A stretch of 34,327 bases of DNA, from contig DAHUYO010000036.1 of assembly GCA_027315185.1 (NCBI GenBank), positions 1 to 34,327 of the forward strand, read 5' to 3'. This stretch comes from Acidobacteriota bacterium. GTDB lineage: Bacteria; Acidobacteriota; Terriglobia; Terriglobales; SCQP01. Both the position numbers and the translations under genes were made by a program. The notes under the pieces were generated by a model that did no database searches, was not told the DNA's origin, and was given only the letters and a program-made list of their open reading frames with translations. The stretch's first letter is position 1; each line of letters starts with the position of its first letter. Positions 16,516 to 24,776 of this stretch are shown here, piece by piece.

Positions 16516-16671
16516 TCAATCCTTTCCTTCGGGCCGGTAATGCGCCACCCAGTTCATGATGGCGATGCAGATGGCGGCGGCCAGAAATGCCTGCACCAAA
16601 CCTCCCGGCCGGCGCTCCACCACCCACAGCCCCACCCACAGCGCGAAGAACACGCCGCAGACCACCCACAT
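16516..16671 (-). CDS. Tiny membrane ORF at the head of the ACIII operon
   Basis: From the ATG at 16671 the product would be 51 aa: a hydrophobic helix (VVCGVFFALWVGLWVV), a short ERRPGG turn, a second helix (LVQAFLAAAICIAIMNWV) and HYRPEGKD. The frame is open upstream to a TAG at 16762-16764 and encodes a plausible basic N-terminal extension (RRRAKRIPANPSGIYPRVYS), but there is no ATG there. A GTG at 16686 is an alternative start. It ends 10 bp before the next membrane gene. It is supported by helix pattern and operon spacing only. Confidence 0.45.
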   Translation of the reverse strand: MWVVCGVFFALWVGLWVVERRPGGLVQAFLAAAICIAIMNWVAHYRPEGKD

Positions 16672-16847
16672 CACTCCGCTGTACACGCGCGGGTAGATGC
16701 CGCTCGGGTTGGCCGGGATGCGTTTCGCCCGGCGGCGGACGGAGGCGTCCGCTGCGGCAGGCTAAGTTGGGTTGCTGGTGTTGGCGGGGTTACGCCGCTC
16801 CAGCTCCCGCCGTCCCGGGGACAAGGCAGCCTGGCCCATACTGGAGC

Positions 16848-17816
16848 TTGGCTCGTCCCGCGAAGCTCCGTTCTGGATTTGTCGTTCTATTCGGCCGTCC
16901 CAACGTCGGCAAGAGCACCTTGCTCAACGCGTTGTTGGGGCGCAAGGTCGCCATCGTCAGTCCCCATCCGCAGACCACCCGCACGCACCTGCTGGGCATA
17001 TACAACACCCCGGCCGGCGCCAGCCCGCGCGGCCAGATCGTCTTCGTGGACACGCCCGGGCTGCACCGCTCGGCGACGCCGATGAACCGCGAAATGCTCC
17101 GCCAGGCGCGCCAGGCGCTGGAGGGCCGGGATCTGACGCTGCTGATGGTGGATGTGACCCGCGCTACCGGCGCGGAAGATGCCTACGCGGTGCAGATGCT
17201 GGACGCGGACAGGGAAGCGGGAAGGGAAGAAGGTGCAGCTTCAGGCAGCGGCGCGCCGCCGGTCATCCTGGTGCTGAACAAGATTGACCGCCTCGCCGAC
17301 AAGCGGGCCTTGTTGCCGCTGCTGGAGCACTACCGTCAGCAGAAGCGCTATGCCGCCATCGTTCCCATCTCCGCCCGCAGCGGGGAGCAGCTTGGTGTTT
17401 TAGTGGAGGAGATTCTGCGCCTGCTGCCCTCGGGGCCGGCGTATTTTCCGCCGCAACAGAGCACCGACCAGCCGGAGGAATTCTTCGCCGCCGAGTTGAT
17501 CCGCGAGCAAGCGCTGCGCCTGACCCGGGAGGAGGTGCCGCACGCCTTGGCCGTCGCCATCGAACGGTTTGAACCCGGTCCCCGCGCCCGCATCGAGGCG
17601 GTCCTGTACTGCGAGCGGGAAGGGCAAAAGGCCATTCTCATCGGCCGCCGTGGCGAAATGATCCGGCAAATCGGCGCCGCCGCCCGCGCGGAGATCGAGC
17701 GGGAGCTGCCCCATCTGGGGCCGCGGCTGTTCCTCGGCCTGCGGGTGGAAGTTCGTCCCCGCTGGCGCGCCGATGCGGCGTTTCTGCGCCACCTAGATTG
17801 GCGCGGGGAATCCTGA
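16848..17816 (+). CDS. era: GTPase Era
   Basis: Era is a ribosome-associated GTPase needed for 30S maturation. The protein has the G1 loop GRPNVGKS (residues 16-23 from the chosen start), switch-I HPQTTRTHLLGI, G3 DTPGLH, G4 NKID and G5 SAR, followed by a C-terminal KH domain with GRRGEMIRQIG. No ATG lies near the expected N-terminus. I chose the TTG at 16848, which gives MARPAKLRSGFVVLFGRP, the normal Era start context; another TTG lies at 16767. The product is 322 aa, slightly long because of a charged insertion (ADREAGREEGAASGSG) just before the G4 strand. It is divergent from the ACIII operon, about 175 bp away. Confidence 0.92.
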   Translation: MARPAKLRSGFVVLFGRPNVGKSTLLNALLGRKVAIVSPHPQTTRTHLLGIYNTPAGASPRGQIVFVDTPGLHRSATPMNREMLRQARQALEGRDLTLLMVDVTRATGAEDAYAVQMLDADREAGREEGAASGSGAPPVILVLNKIDRLADKRALLPLLEHYRQQKRYAAIVPISARSGEQLGVLVEEILRLLPSGPAYFPPQQSTDQPEEFFAAELIREQALRLTREEVPHALAVAIERFEPGPRARIEAVLYCEREGQKAILIGRRGEMIRQIGAAARAEIERELPHLGPRLFLGLRVEVRPRWRADAAFLRHLDWRGES

Positions 17817-17830
17817 CGCCAGCGGGACGG

Positions 17831-17863
17831 CCGGCGCGGCGAGTGGCGCGGGCTCTAGCCTGC
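17831..17863. repeat. 33-bp direct repeat, copy 1
   Basis: This copy matches 18237-18269 at 31 of 33 bases. It carries CCGGCGCGGCGAGTGG, then a near-palindrome GGGCTCTAGCC. Both copies flank the dispersed repeat units in the era-aroDE gap. Confidence 0.75.
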
Positions 17864-17931
17864 CCACCGTGGGCTTCAGCCCGCGGTAGCCCCTGGGGCC
17901 GGTGCGCGCCCTGACCGGGACACCGAGCGAC

Positions 17932-18045
17932 AGCCGTCCCGCTCGTAGGTTTCCGCCGTCCGGAGGGCGACGGTTCCGCCGCCGGCGGGAGTCCGTCAGA
18001 ACACGATGCGTACGCAGGGCAGGAGCCTACCCCACCAAGGGCGGC
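17932..18045. repeat. Dispersed intergenic repeat, left-end type copy
   Basis: It begins AGCCGTCCCG, continues with GGTTTCCGC and GGAGGGCGACG, and later has AGGGCAGGAGCCTACCCCAC. The same ordered blocks occur at 28647-28720. It lacks the downstream GGGGCATGC block seen in the other copies. Confidence 0.55.
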
Positions 18046-18154
18046 GCGACGGGCGGGAGCGAGCCTGCCGGTAGGATGCCGGCGCTCCCGTCAAGGCGCT
18101 GTCTTTTCAGCAGCCGCGGGACCGGGTGTCGTCTCCGCCGCCCAGAGGGTCGCA

Positions 18155-18232
18155 GGACGCAGGGCAGGAGCTCTACCCCACGCGCGGCCGCACATGGGGC
18201 ATGCTTCTGGCTGGCGTGCGGCCGCGCTCGGC
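18155..18232. repeat. Dispersed intergenic repeat, right-end type copy
   Basis: It contains GGGCAGGAGCTCTACCCCAC, then GGGGCATGCTTCTGG and GTGCGGCCGCGCTC. The blocks are in the same order at 28693-28805, where about 36 extra bases separate them. The second block recurs at 32032-32075. Confidence 0.6.
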
Positions 18233-18236
18233 GCCG

Positions 18237-18269
18237 CCGGCGCGGCGAGTGGTGCGGGCTTTAGCCTGC
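18237..18269. repeat. 33-bp direct repeat, copy 2
   Basis: This is the partner of 17831-17863. It ends in the near-palindrome GGGCTTTAGCC. Confidence 0.75.
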
Positions 18270-18319
18270 ACGCCGTTCGCGGGGGCGCGGCGTTGGCTCC
18301 GGGAGCCACGCCGGGGTTC

Positions 18320-19861
18320 TCAACGGGACTGCAACTCCGAGAGGACGGCGTGGTACATCTCCTGCCGCGGCGCCGGTTTGCCGGTCCAGATCTCGAATTG
18401 CTCCGCGCCTTGCGCCACGAACATCTCCAGCCCGGTGATGACCTGCGCTCCGCGTTCCCGCGCGCGCCGCAAGAGCTCGGTCTCGAGCGGGTTATAGACC
18501 AAATCAAAGACGATGCCCGCGCGGATTTCCTCCGCCGCCAGCGGCGACTGCCGCACCTTCGGAAACAGGCCGACCGGGGTGGCGTGCACCAAAATGTCGA
18601 AGTCCGTCTTCGCCAGATCGCGGCGCAAAATCGTCTTGGCGCCCGCCGCCCGGGCCAGTTGCCGCGCCCGCGCCGGCGTGCGATTGCAGATGTGGACGTC
18701 GGCGCCCCGCGAACGCAGCCCAAACACCGCCGCCCGCGCGGCGCCGCCGGCGCCCAAGACCAGCACCTTTTTTCGTTCCAGCGCGGTCCGGTTTTCCAGC
18801 GGGCCGAGAATGCCGGCCACGTCGGTGTTATAGCCGTAGAACTTGCCGGCGCTGCGCACCACCGTGTTAATGGCTCCCACCTGCCGCGCCAGCGCGTCCA
18901 CGCCGTCCAGCGAGCGGAGCAGGGCGGTCTTGTAGGGCAGCGTGATGCTAAATCCCCCCAGCGGCAACTCCGCCGCCAGGGCCAAGGCTTCCTCGGCATG
19001 CCGCGCGGGCAAGGGCACGTAGACCGCGTTGACGCTGGCGCGGCGGAAGGCGGTATTCAGCATGAGCGGCGACAAGCTGTGCGCCAACGGATGTCCGGTC
19101 ACGCCGTAGACCCGCGTGGCGCGGTTGATTTCCTCGATGCGGTAGATCCGTTGCAGCGCGGCCACGTCAAACTGTCCGTCGGCGGTCTCCGCGCCTTCCG
19201 TCGCCGCCGCATAGGTGAACGGGCTGCCCGCTTGCAGCGCGAGAATGCGGCTCGGCTGCCCCGCTTCGCCCATGCAGAACGCCACACGCGGGGCGGGCAG
19301 ATCCGCGCCCCAGCGCAGCACTTTCACGTTATCTTCCAGGCGCTTGGCTTGCCAGACTCCCTTATAGATATCCGCCGGCAGCGACCGCAAGCGGCGTTCC
19401 ACTGCCGCCAGGTGCCGGGTCGCACCGTAGTCATGATAGGAGATCATGAGGCCGGCGCGGGCCCGCAGCTGCTTCAGCGCCGCCATCCCGGCCCGTTCCG
19501 CGCTCTCCAGCGACAGATCCACCCATTGGCAGCCGGCGTGCGCGGCCTTGGCCAAAATGGCGCATTCCGCCTCAACCGAGCCGCGGAAATACCCACCCGA
19601 CTGTTTTTTGCGGCAGGTAGCCAAGGCGATCAACTCCGGCCGCGCGGCCAGGAACTCCCGCAGCTTGGGGAGCCCCGCCGCCGGCTGACTCAGGCGATCT
19701 AAACGAAACTCAAGAAAGGAGTTAGATCGTGCGGCCCGCTCCGCCAAGGCGATCATCTCCGCGGCCTGCGCGGCGGCAACGGGCACGCACAACCGCGGCA
19801 AATGCTCGGGCAGTACCCGGTTGGGAACCGGATTGCTGGAGACTGCGGCGAGGAGAGCCAT
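18320..19861 (-). CDS. aroDE: Fused 3-dehydroquinate dehydratase (type I) / shikimate dehydrogenase
   Basis: The 513-aa protein joins two successive steps of the shikimate pathway. Residues about 20-235 form a type I dehydroquinase, with FLEFRLDRL, the catalytic His in MISYHDYGATR and the Schiff-base Lys probably in ADIYKGVW. Residues about 245-513 form shikimate dehydrogenase, with the substrate loop GHPLAHSLSP, catalytic Lys in SITLPYKTA, Asp in GYNTDVAGI, the NADP-binding VLGAGGAARAA and the NRTPARA motif. Similar fusions are known in plants and some bacteria. The gene stands alone on the minus strand, convergent with era. All key residues seem present, so both activities are expected. Confidence 0.93.
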   Translation of the reverse strand: MALLAAVSSNPVPNRVLPEHLPRLCVPVAAAQAAEMIALAERAARSNSFLEFRLDRLSQPAAGLPKLREFLAARPELIALATCRKKQSGGYFRGSVEAECAILAKAAHAGCQWVDLSLESAERAGMAALKQLRARAGLMISYHDYGATRHLAAVERRLRSLPADIYKGVWQAKRLEDNVKVLRWGADLPAPRVAFCMGEAGQPSRILALQAGSPFTYAAATEGAETADGQFDVAALQRIYRIEEINRATRVYGVTGHPLAHSLSPLMLNTAFRRASVNAVYVPLPARHAEEALALAAELPLGGFSITLPYKTALLRSLDGVDALARQVGAINTVVRSAGKFYGYNTDVAGILGPLENRTALERKKVLVLGAGGAARAAVFGLRSRGADVHICNRTPARARQLARAAGAKTILRRDLAKTDFDILVHATPVGLFPKVRQSPLAAEEIRAGIVFDLVYNPLETELLRRARERGAQVITGLEMFVAQGAEQFEIWTGKPAPRQEMYHAVLSELQSR

Positions 19862-19946
19862 AAGCTAAGGCATCATACCGAGGGCGCGGCATGGAGGGAA
19901 GGGGCTCCCCAGCCCGGATTCCTGCCCGGTTCGCGAGGTCTATCCT

Positions 19947-20825
19947 ATGTCCTGCAAAATCAAATACTTACTTCTTGCCGCCGGGTTTGCCCTGGCGATC
20001 CGGCCCGCCGCGGCGCAGACGGCCCCCTCGCACCACTTTGCGACCAGCCAAATCGCCTGTAGCAATTATTTCAGCCCGCAGCGCTATCGCCATGTGGCGC
20101 GGTTGATCGGCGCCCGCGGTGGCATGCAGGTGTCACTGTTCACGTCCGGTGACGTGCTGTATCTCAATCACGCGGGAGACTTCCATCGCGGCGATTCCGT
20201 TCGCCTGATGCGCGTCGCCAGCGTGGGCCAGGAGGCGGAACAGTTTCCCGGCCAGTTCGGCATCCTCAGCCACATGGGCGCTTTCTTTCAGATCGTGGGG
20301 CGCGCCAAAATCCTGCGCGTCAACCGCCGGGGCATCGCCCTGGCGCGCATGACCTTCTCCTGCCAGCCCGCCCAGGTCGGCGACTTCGCGCTGGCCTGGC
20401 GCGCCAACCCCGGCCCCATCCGCCCGCGCCTGACCCGCGCCGCCTGGCTGGCTCCGGTGCGCGGGAGGGCGCAACTGGTCGCGATGGGCCGCGACATGGC
20501 CGGCATTTTGGGCGCCAACGATGAGATCTATTTGACCGGCGGCGCCGCGGCGGGCGCGCGGATCGGCCAGGTCTGGACGCTTTTCCGCCGCCGCAATAGC
20601 CCCAGCAATTGGCAGTTCAAGACGGAATCCGAGGGCATGACGCAATCCAGCACGCACCCCGAGCCCGGACTGAATGTCGGCGCGCTGCGCGCCATTCCCG
20701 AGCCCGCCGACGTCCTGGGCAGCGCCGTCATCATCCGCGTCGAGCCCCTTTCCGCCACGGCCATCATCCTCGCCTCCCGCGGCCCGATCCTTGCCGGCGA
20801 TGATGCCGTGCCTGCGGCGCGCTAG
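19947..20825 (+). CDS. Secreted protein of unknown function with a twofold repeated domain
   Basis: The 292-aa protein has a clear signal peptide (KYLLLAAGFALAIRPAAAQ). Two internally similar segments follow: GDVLYLNHAGDFHRGDSVRLMR at about residues 69-91 (split here as GDVLYLNHAG and DFHRGDSVRLMR) and NDEIYLTGGAAAGARIGQVW plus TLFRR at about 191-215. The shared pattern is D-x-(L/I)-Y-L-x5-10-G-x-x-(V/I)-(R/W)-x-(M/F)-R. It recalls the short beta-domains that follow LysM modules or occur in FlgT-like secreted proteins, though no LysM is visible. I do not recognise a function. The 84-bp gap from aroDE is divergent. Confidence 0.75.
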   Translation: MSCKIKYLLLAAGFALAIRPAAAQTAPSHHFATSQIACSNYFSPQRYRHVARLIGARGGMQVSLFTSGDVLYLNHAGDFHRGDSVRLMRVASVGQEAEQFPGQFGILSHMGAFFQIVGRAKILRVNRRGIALARMTFSCQPAQVGDFALAWRANPGPIRPRLTRAAWLAPVRGRAQLVAMGRDMAGILGANDEIYLTGGAAAGARIGQVWTLFRRRNSPSNWQFKTESEGMTQSSTHPEPGLNVGALRAIPEPADVLGSAVIIRVEPLSATAIILASRGPILAGDDAVPAAR

Positions 20826-21112
20826 CCGCAGCGGCCCTCCGATCGCAGCGCCCGCGCCCCCCAATAGCGGGTTTCCGCCGCCGCCCGCCGCCCGCGGAGT
20901 GACCGGCGGCGTGGCCGTGTGTTGCCGCACAGATAACCCGCATTATTACCGCCGGGATGTGTTAGGCAGCACGGATACAGAAATGCTGGGGCGTTTACAC
21001 TTGCTGCATCCGAATTTTCCCGGCGCGGTCAAGGTGTGGATACCAAGAGCGTTCCGGGGACAACTTTCCAGTTTGCTGTTCGGCGGTAGCCGTAGGAGAG
21101 AGTTTCCCCAAT
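20826..21112. other. 287-bp leader region of the TonB receptor gene
   Basis: No gene is supported. The part from about 20930 to 21080 is noticeably richer in A and T than its surroundings, which fits a promoter and 5' leader. I could not pick a convincing -35/-10 pair. An AGGAG lies at 21094-21098, 14 bases before the ATG. Confidence 0.4.
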
Positions 21113-24100
21113 ATGCGCAAGCGAATCTTGAAATGTGCCGGGGCCGTGCTGGCCCTGAGCTGTCTGATCTTCGCCCAAAACATCAACGCCACGCTCAGTG
21201 GCACGGTTAAGGATCCCTCAGGCGCGGTTGTGCCGGGCGCCACGGTTACGGTGCTCAACAACGCCAACGGCAGTCTGCGCACGGTCACCACCGGGGCGCA
21301 GGGCGCCTACACGGTCAGCAACCTGGCTCCCGGCGTCTACACGGTCACCGTGAAGAAATCCGGCTTCCAGACCTTCCGCACCAAGAACGTCACGCTGCAA
21401 GTCGGCCAGCAGTTCGGCCTGCCGGTGGCCTTGAAAACCGGCGCCATCACCCAAACCGTCGAGGTCAGCACCACCACCGCCCCGGTGCAATTGGAAACTG
21501 GCGCGCAAATCTCCACCGTCAGCGGCCACCAGATCCGCCAGCTGGAACTCGACAACCGCAACTTCGAGCAGTTGGTCGCCCTCCAGCCCGGCGTCTCGTC
21601 CAACCTGGGCATGACCGTCGGCTTCGGCATGGCCAACACCACCAATGTCGCGGTGGACGGCGCCCGCCAAACCATGAATAACTGGACCGTGGACGGCGCC
21701 GACATCAACGACACCGGCTCCAACTCGACCATCCTGAACGTCCCCAGCGTGGACGCCCTCCAGGAGTTCAGCATCGCCGGCAGCGGCTACAGCGCCAAAT
21801 ACGGCCGCAGCGGCGGCGGCCAGATCAACGTCGTCACCAAGAGCGGCACCAACCAGTTCCACGGCGACGCCTATGAATTCGTCCGGAACAACATCCTGAA
21901 CGCCAACGATTACTTCGCCAACTCGGCCGGCCAAGCCCGGGGCGTTGAGCACTACAACGATTTCGGCTTCACGGTCGGCGGACCGATCATCAAGAACAAG
22001 ACCTTCTTCTTCTGGTCCGAGGAATGGCGCCGGGAAAGCACGCCGTCCACCTATGAATACGCCCTGCCCAATCCCCAGGTCCTGAACGGCAACTTCAACG
22101 GCCTTTACTACACCGACCAGCAGGGCAATCAAGCCCCGGTCACGCTGAACCCCGCTTCGGCTCCCGCCGGCTGCATCACCGGCAACCAGATCAACCCCAA
22201 CTGTTTCAGCTCCAACTCCGCGGCCTACGTCAAGAACATCTACTCCAAGCTGACCCCGACGCCGGGCGCCTGCATCTCCAACGGCCACCCCGAAGTGTCC
22301 TGCTATCCCTACACCGTCAATCTCCCGGCGACAAACAACACGCGTGAGGATTTGGTCCGCCTCGACCAAAATGTCGGCCAGAACATCCAGCTGTTTGCCC
22401 GCTACATGGGGGACAACATCCCGACCACCGAGCCGGGCGGCTTGTTCAATGGCAGCAATCTGCCAGGCGTGTATCCCACATCCACCGACGCGCCGGGACG
22501 CAACCTGGTCCTGCACGCCACGATCGAGATGACGCCGAACTTGGTCAATGAGGCGGCGTTCAACTATAGCTGGGGCGCCATCAACAGCGTCATTACGGGC
22601 ATCGGCGGCAACGCCAGCGGGTTTAGCGGCCTGTCCACCGCCAACTTCCCCTACCAGGATCCCTACAACCGGATTCCCGGCATCAGCGTCTCGCAGATCA
22701 CCGGCGTCGGCCTGCCCAGCGCTCCCTATCATGAGCGCAACATTGACAAGCAGGCCTACGACAACCTGAGCTGGACGCACGGCAACCAGACCATCAGCAC
22801 CGGCGTCAGCCTCCAATCCATGACCAAGACGGAGAACGCCGACAACAATGTCGCCGGCCAGCTGAACTTCGCGGATGAATACGGCAACCCCGGGCTCGCC
22901 AACTTCCTGCTCGGCTACGCCAGCGGCTTCAGCGCTGCCAGCCGGGACATCGTGCCCGACTTGCACTTCGCGAACTTCGGCGCTTACGTGGAGGACGACT
23001 GGAAGGTCACCCCGACGTTAACGGTCAACCTGGGCATCCGCTATCAATATCTGCCGACGCCCTACGATTCGACCGGCATTCTGAACAACTTCGATCCCGC
23101 CGCCTTCAATCCCGCGGCCGCGCCGACGATCGAAACCAACGGCTCGTTCGCACCCGGCGGCGTGACGCCGGCGAACTACACGAACGGCATCATCATCGCC
23201 AACGTCAATTCGCCCTTCGGCGCCAACGTCAATCCCAACAACACGGCGGATTTCGCTCCCCGCCTCGGCTTCTCGTGGGATCCGTTCGGCCACGGCACCA
23301 CCGCCATTCGCGGCGGCTGGGGCTTGTACTTCGACCGCACGCTGGATGGCATTTGGGAGGAGAACGAGTTCTCGAATCCCCCGTTCCTGAATTTCGTGAA
23401 CATCACCACCAGCCAGTCCACGCCCTATGACCTGTTCGACAATCCGAACGGCGGCAGCCTCCAGGTCGGCCTCACCCCGCGCTCACTGACCGCGACGGGC
23501 AACCCGGCTTATGCCACGCCGCGGGTGCAGGACTGGAGTTTGTCGCTGGAGCATCAGTTCACGAACAATACTCGGGTGCAAGTCGCGTATGTCGGCAATC
23601 ACGCTAGCAACCTGCTGCTGGAGGAGGACCTGAATCAAATCCCCGTGAGCACCATCTACGGGCTGACCGGCTGCGTGGCCGGCGGCAGCGCCGGCTGCCC
23701 GGAAACCACGGCACTGCGCCCGTATCTGGGCTACTCCGCCATCACCACGCGCAACCCTGCGGCGATCTCGAACTACAACTCGCTCCAGGTGTCGGTGAAG
23801 CACCAAGTCGGCGCACTCACTTTGGACGCCGCGTATACCTGGTCCAAGGATCTCAGCTATAGTTCCGCGGACCGTTTCGACACCGTGCTCAACACCTACA
23901 ACTACGGTATGGACTACGGCCCGGTCGGCTTCAACCGCCCGCAAGTCTTTGTCCTCAGCTACGTCTACGATCTGCCGAACTTTGGCATGACCGGCTGGGC
24001 GCGCAACGCCTTCGGCGGCTGGGAGTGGAGCGGCATCACCACTCTGGAAAGCGGCGTGCCGCTGACCATTAGCCAGTTCACCGATCCGTTCAACTGCAAC

Positions 24101-24511
24101 GACTACGTGCCGGGTGGCGCCGCCTGCCCCGCGGGAACGGCGCCCGGCGGCATCGGCATTGACTTTGCCGGCAACGTGCCTCGTCCCAACCTGGTCGCAA
24201 ACCCCAACGGGCCTAAGCTACAGTCGGAGTGGTTCAACACCTCCGCCTTCCAAACCGCGATCGGCCAATGGGGCACCGCCGGCAACGGCATCGTGCTGGG
24301 GCCGGGCATGGACAACTGGGATATGGCGCTGATGAAGAACTTCAGCGTCAGCGAGGGCCTGCACGCTCAGTTCCGCGCCGAGTTCTTTAACACATTCAAC
24401 CATGTGAACTTCACCGGCGTCAGCACGGCCTTAGGCACGACGAACTTCGGCCAGTTGACGTCGGATTACGGTCCGCGGCAAATCCAATTCGGTTTGAAGT
24501 TCATCTTCTAG
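21113..24511 (+). CDS. TonB-dependent receptor, Oar-like, with carboxypeptidase-regulatory domain
   Basis: The 1132-aa outer-membrane protein has a signal peptide (residues 1-22). A carboxypeptidase D regulatory-like beta-sandwich follows (about 24-110: ATLSGTVKDPSGAVVPGATV ... GAYTVSNLAPGVYTVTVKK). Next is a plug domain (VDGADINDTGSNSTILNVPS, EFSIAGSGYSAKYGRSGGG) and a long beta-barrel ending in FGLKFIF, with the C-terminal Phe required for barrel insertion. Such Oar-type receptors are greatly expanded in Acidobacteriota and are thought to import large or unusual substrates using TonB energy; the substrate cannot be told here. The gene is single and ends in a strong terminator. Confidence 0.93.
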   Translation: MRKRILKCAGAVLALSCLIFAQNINATLSGTVKDPSGAVVPGATVTVLNNANGSLRTVTTGAQGAYTVSNLAPGVYTVTVKKSGFQTFRTKNVTLQVGQQFGLPVALKTGAITQTVEVSTTTAPVQLETGAQISTVSGHQIRQLELDNRNFEQLVALQPGVSSNLGMTVGFGMANTTNVAVDGARQTMNNWTVDGADINDTGSNSTILNVPSVDALQEFSIAGSGYSAKYGRSGGGQINVVTKSGTNQFHGDAYEFVRNNILNANDYFANSAGQARGVEHYNDFGFTVGGPIIKNKTFFFWSEEWRRESTPSTYEYALPNPQVLNGNFNGLYYTDQQGNQAPVTLNPASAPAGCITGNQINPNCFSSNSAAYVKNIYSKLTPTPGACISNGHPEVSCYPYTVNLPATNNTREDLVRLDQNVGQNIQLFARYMGDNIPTTEPGGLFNGSNLPGVYPTSTDAPGRNLVLHATIEMTPNLVNEAAFNYSWGAINSVITGIGGNASGFSGLSTANFPYQDPYNRIPGISVSQITGVGLPSAPYHERNIDKQAYDNLSWTHGNQTISTGVSLQSMTKTENADNNVAGQLNFADEYGNPGLANFLLGYASGFSAASRDIVPDLHFANFGAYVEDDWKVTPTLTVNLGIRYQYLPTPYDSTGILNNFDPAAFNPAAAPTIETNGSFAPGGVTPANYTNGIIIANVNSPFGANVNPNNTADFAPRLGFSWDPFGHGTTAIRGGWGLYFDRTLDGIWEENEFSNPPFLNFVNITTSQSTPYDLFDNPNGGSLQVGLTPRSLTATGNPAYATPRVQDWSLSLEHQFTNNTRVQVAYVGNHASNLLLEEDLNQIPVSTIYGLTGCVAGGSAGCPETTALRPYLGYSAITTRNPAAISNYNSLQVSVKHQVGALTLDAAYTWSKDLSYSSADRFDTVLNTYNYGMDYGPVGFNRPQVFVLSYVYDLPNFGMTGWARNAFGGWEWSGITTLESGVPLTISQFTDPFNCNDYVPGGAACPAGTAPGGIGIDFAGNVPRPNLVANPNGPKLQSEWFNTSAFQTAIGQWGTAGNGIVLGPGMDNWDMALMKNFSVSEGLHAQFRAEFFNTFNHVNFTGVSTALGTTNFGQLTSDYGPRQIQFGLKFIF

Positions 24512-24537
24512 GCGCGAATTCCTTGGTTGCATCCTCC

Positions 24538-24565
24538 GGGCCCCGCTGCGGCGGGGCCCATTTTT
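24538..24565 (+). terminator. Rho-independent terminator of the TonB receptor gene
   Basis: A perfect 9-bp stem GGGCCCCGC / GCGGGGCCC with a TGCG loop is followed by ATTTTTC. It begins 26 bp after the stop codon. Confidence 0.9.
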
Positions 24566-24776
24566 CTTGGTGCTTCCTCTTCACGCAGGTCGCACCCTTT
24601 GCACGGTACGCAACGCTGCCGCGCAAATGCGGTGACCTTCCGCTGGCGGTCCCCGCTGGCCGCGCCGCACTGTCCAGGGGCGTCCGCGGCGGCCGCGACA
24701 TGGCATGATCGTCCGCCCCAGAGCCCGCGTCAATGGGCGCCGCGCGGCGGCTACGCCGCCGCGTTAGGCTAAACAC

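Larger units (their letters stand above)
17817..18319. other. 503-bp convergent gap between era and aroDE, repeat-rich
   Basis: No gene is supported. The gap contains two parts related to the dispersed intergenic repeat (17932-18045 and 18155-18232) and a 33-bp direct repeat (17831-17863 and 18237-18269). Each copy of the direct repeat ends in a GGCTYTAGCC palindrome. No T-tailed terminator is obvious. Confidence 0.6.

Noticed and set aside
18091..18999. Minus-strand 302-codon frame in the aroDE and repeat region
   Set aside because: It overlaps aroDE in another frame and continues through the intergenic repeats, with Arg/Ala-rich noise content.
21218..22966. Minus-strand open frame of 582 codons opposite the TonB receptor
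   Set aside because: It is a low-complexity Val/Gly/Asp-rich shadow of the receptor gene with no recognisable motif.
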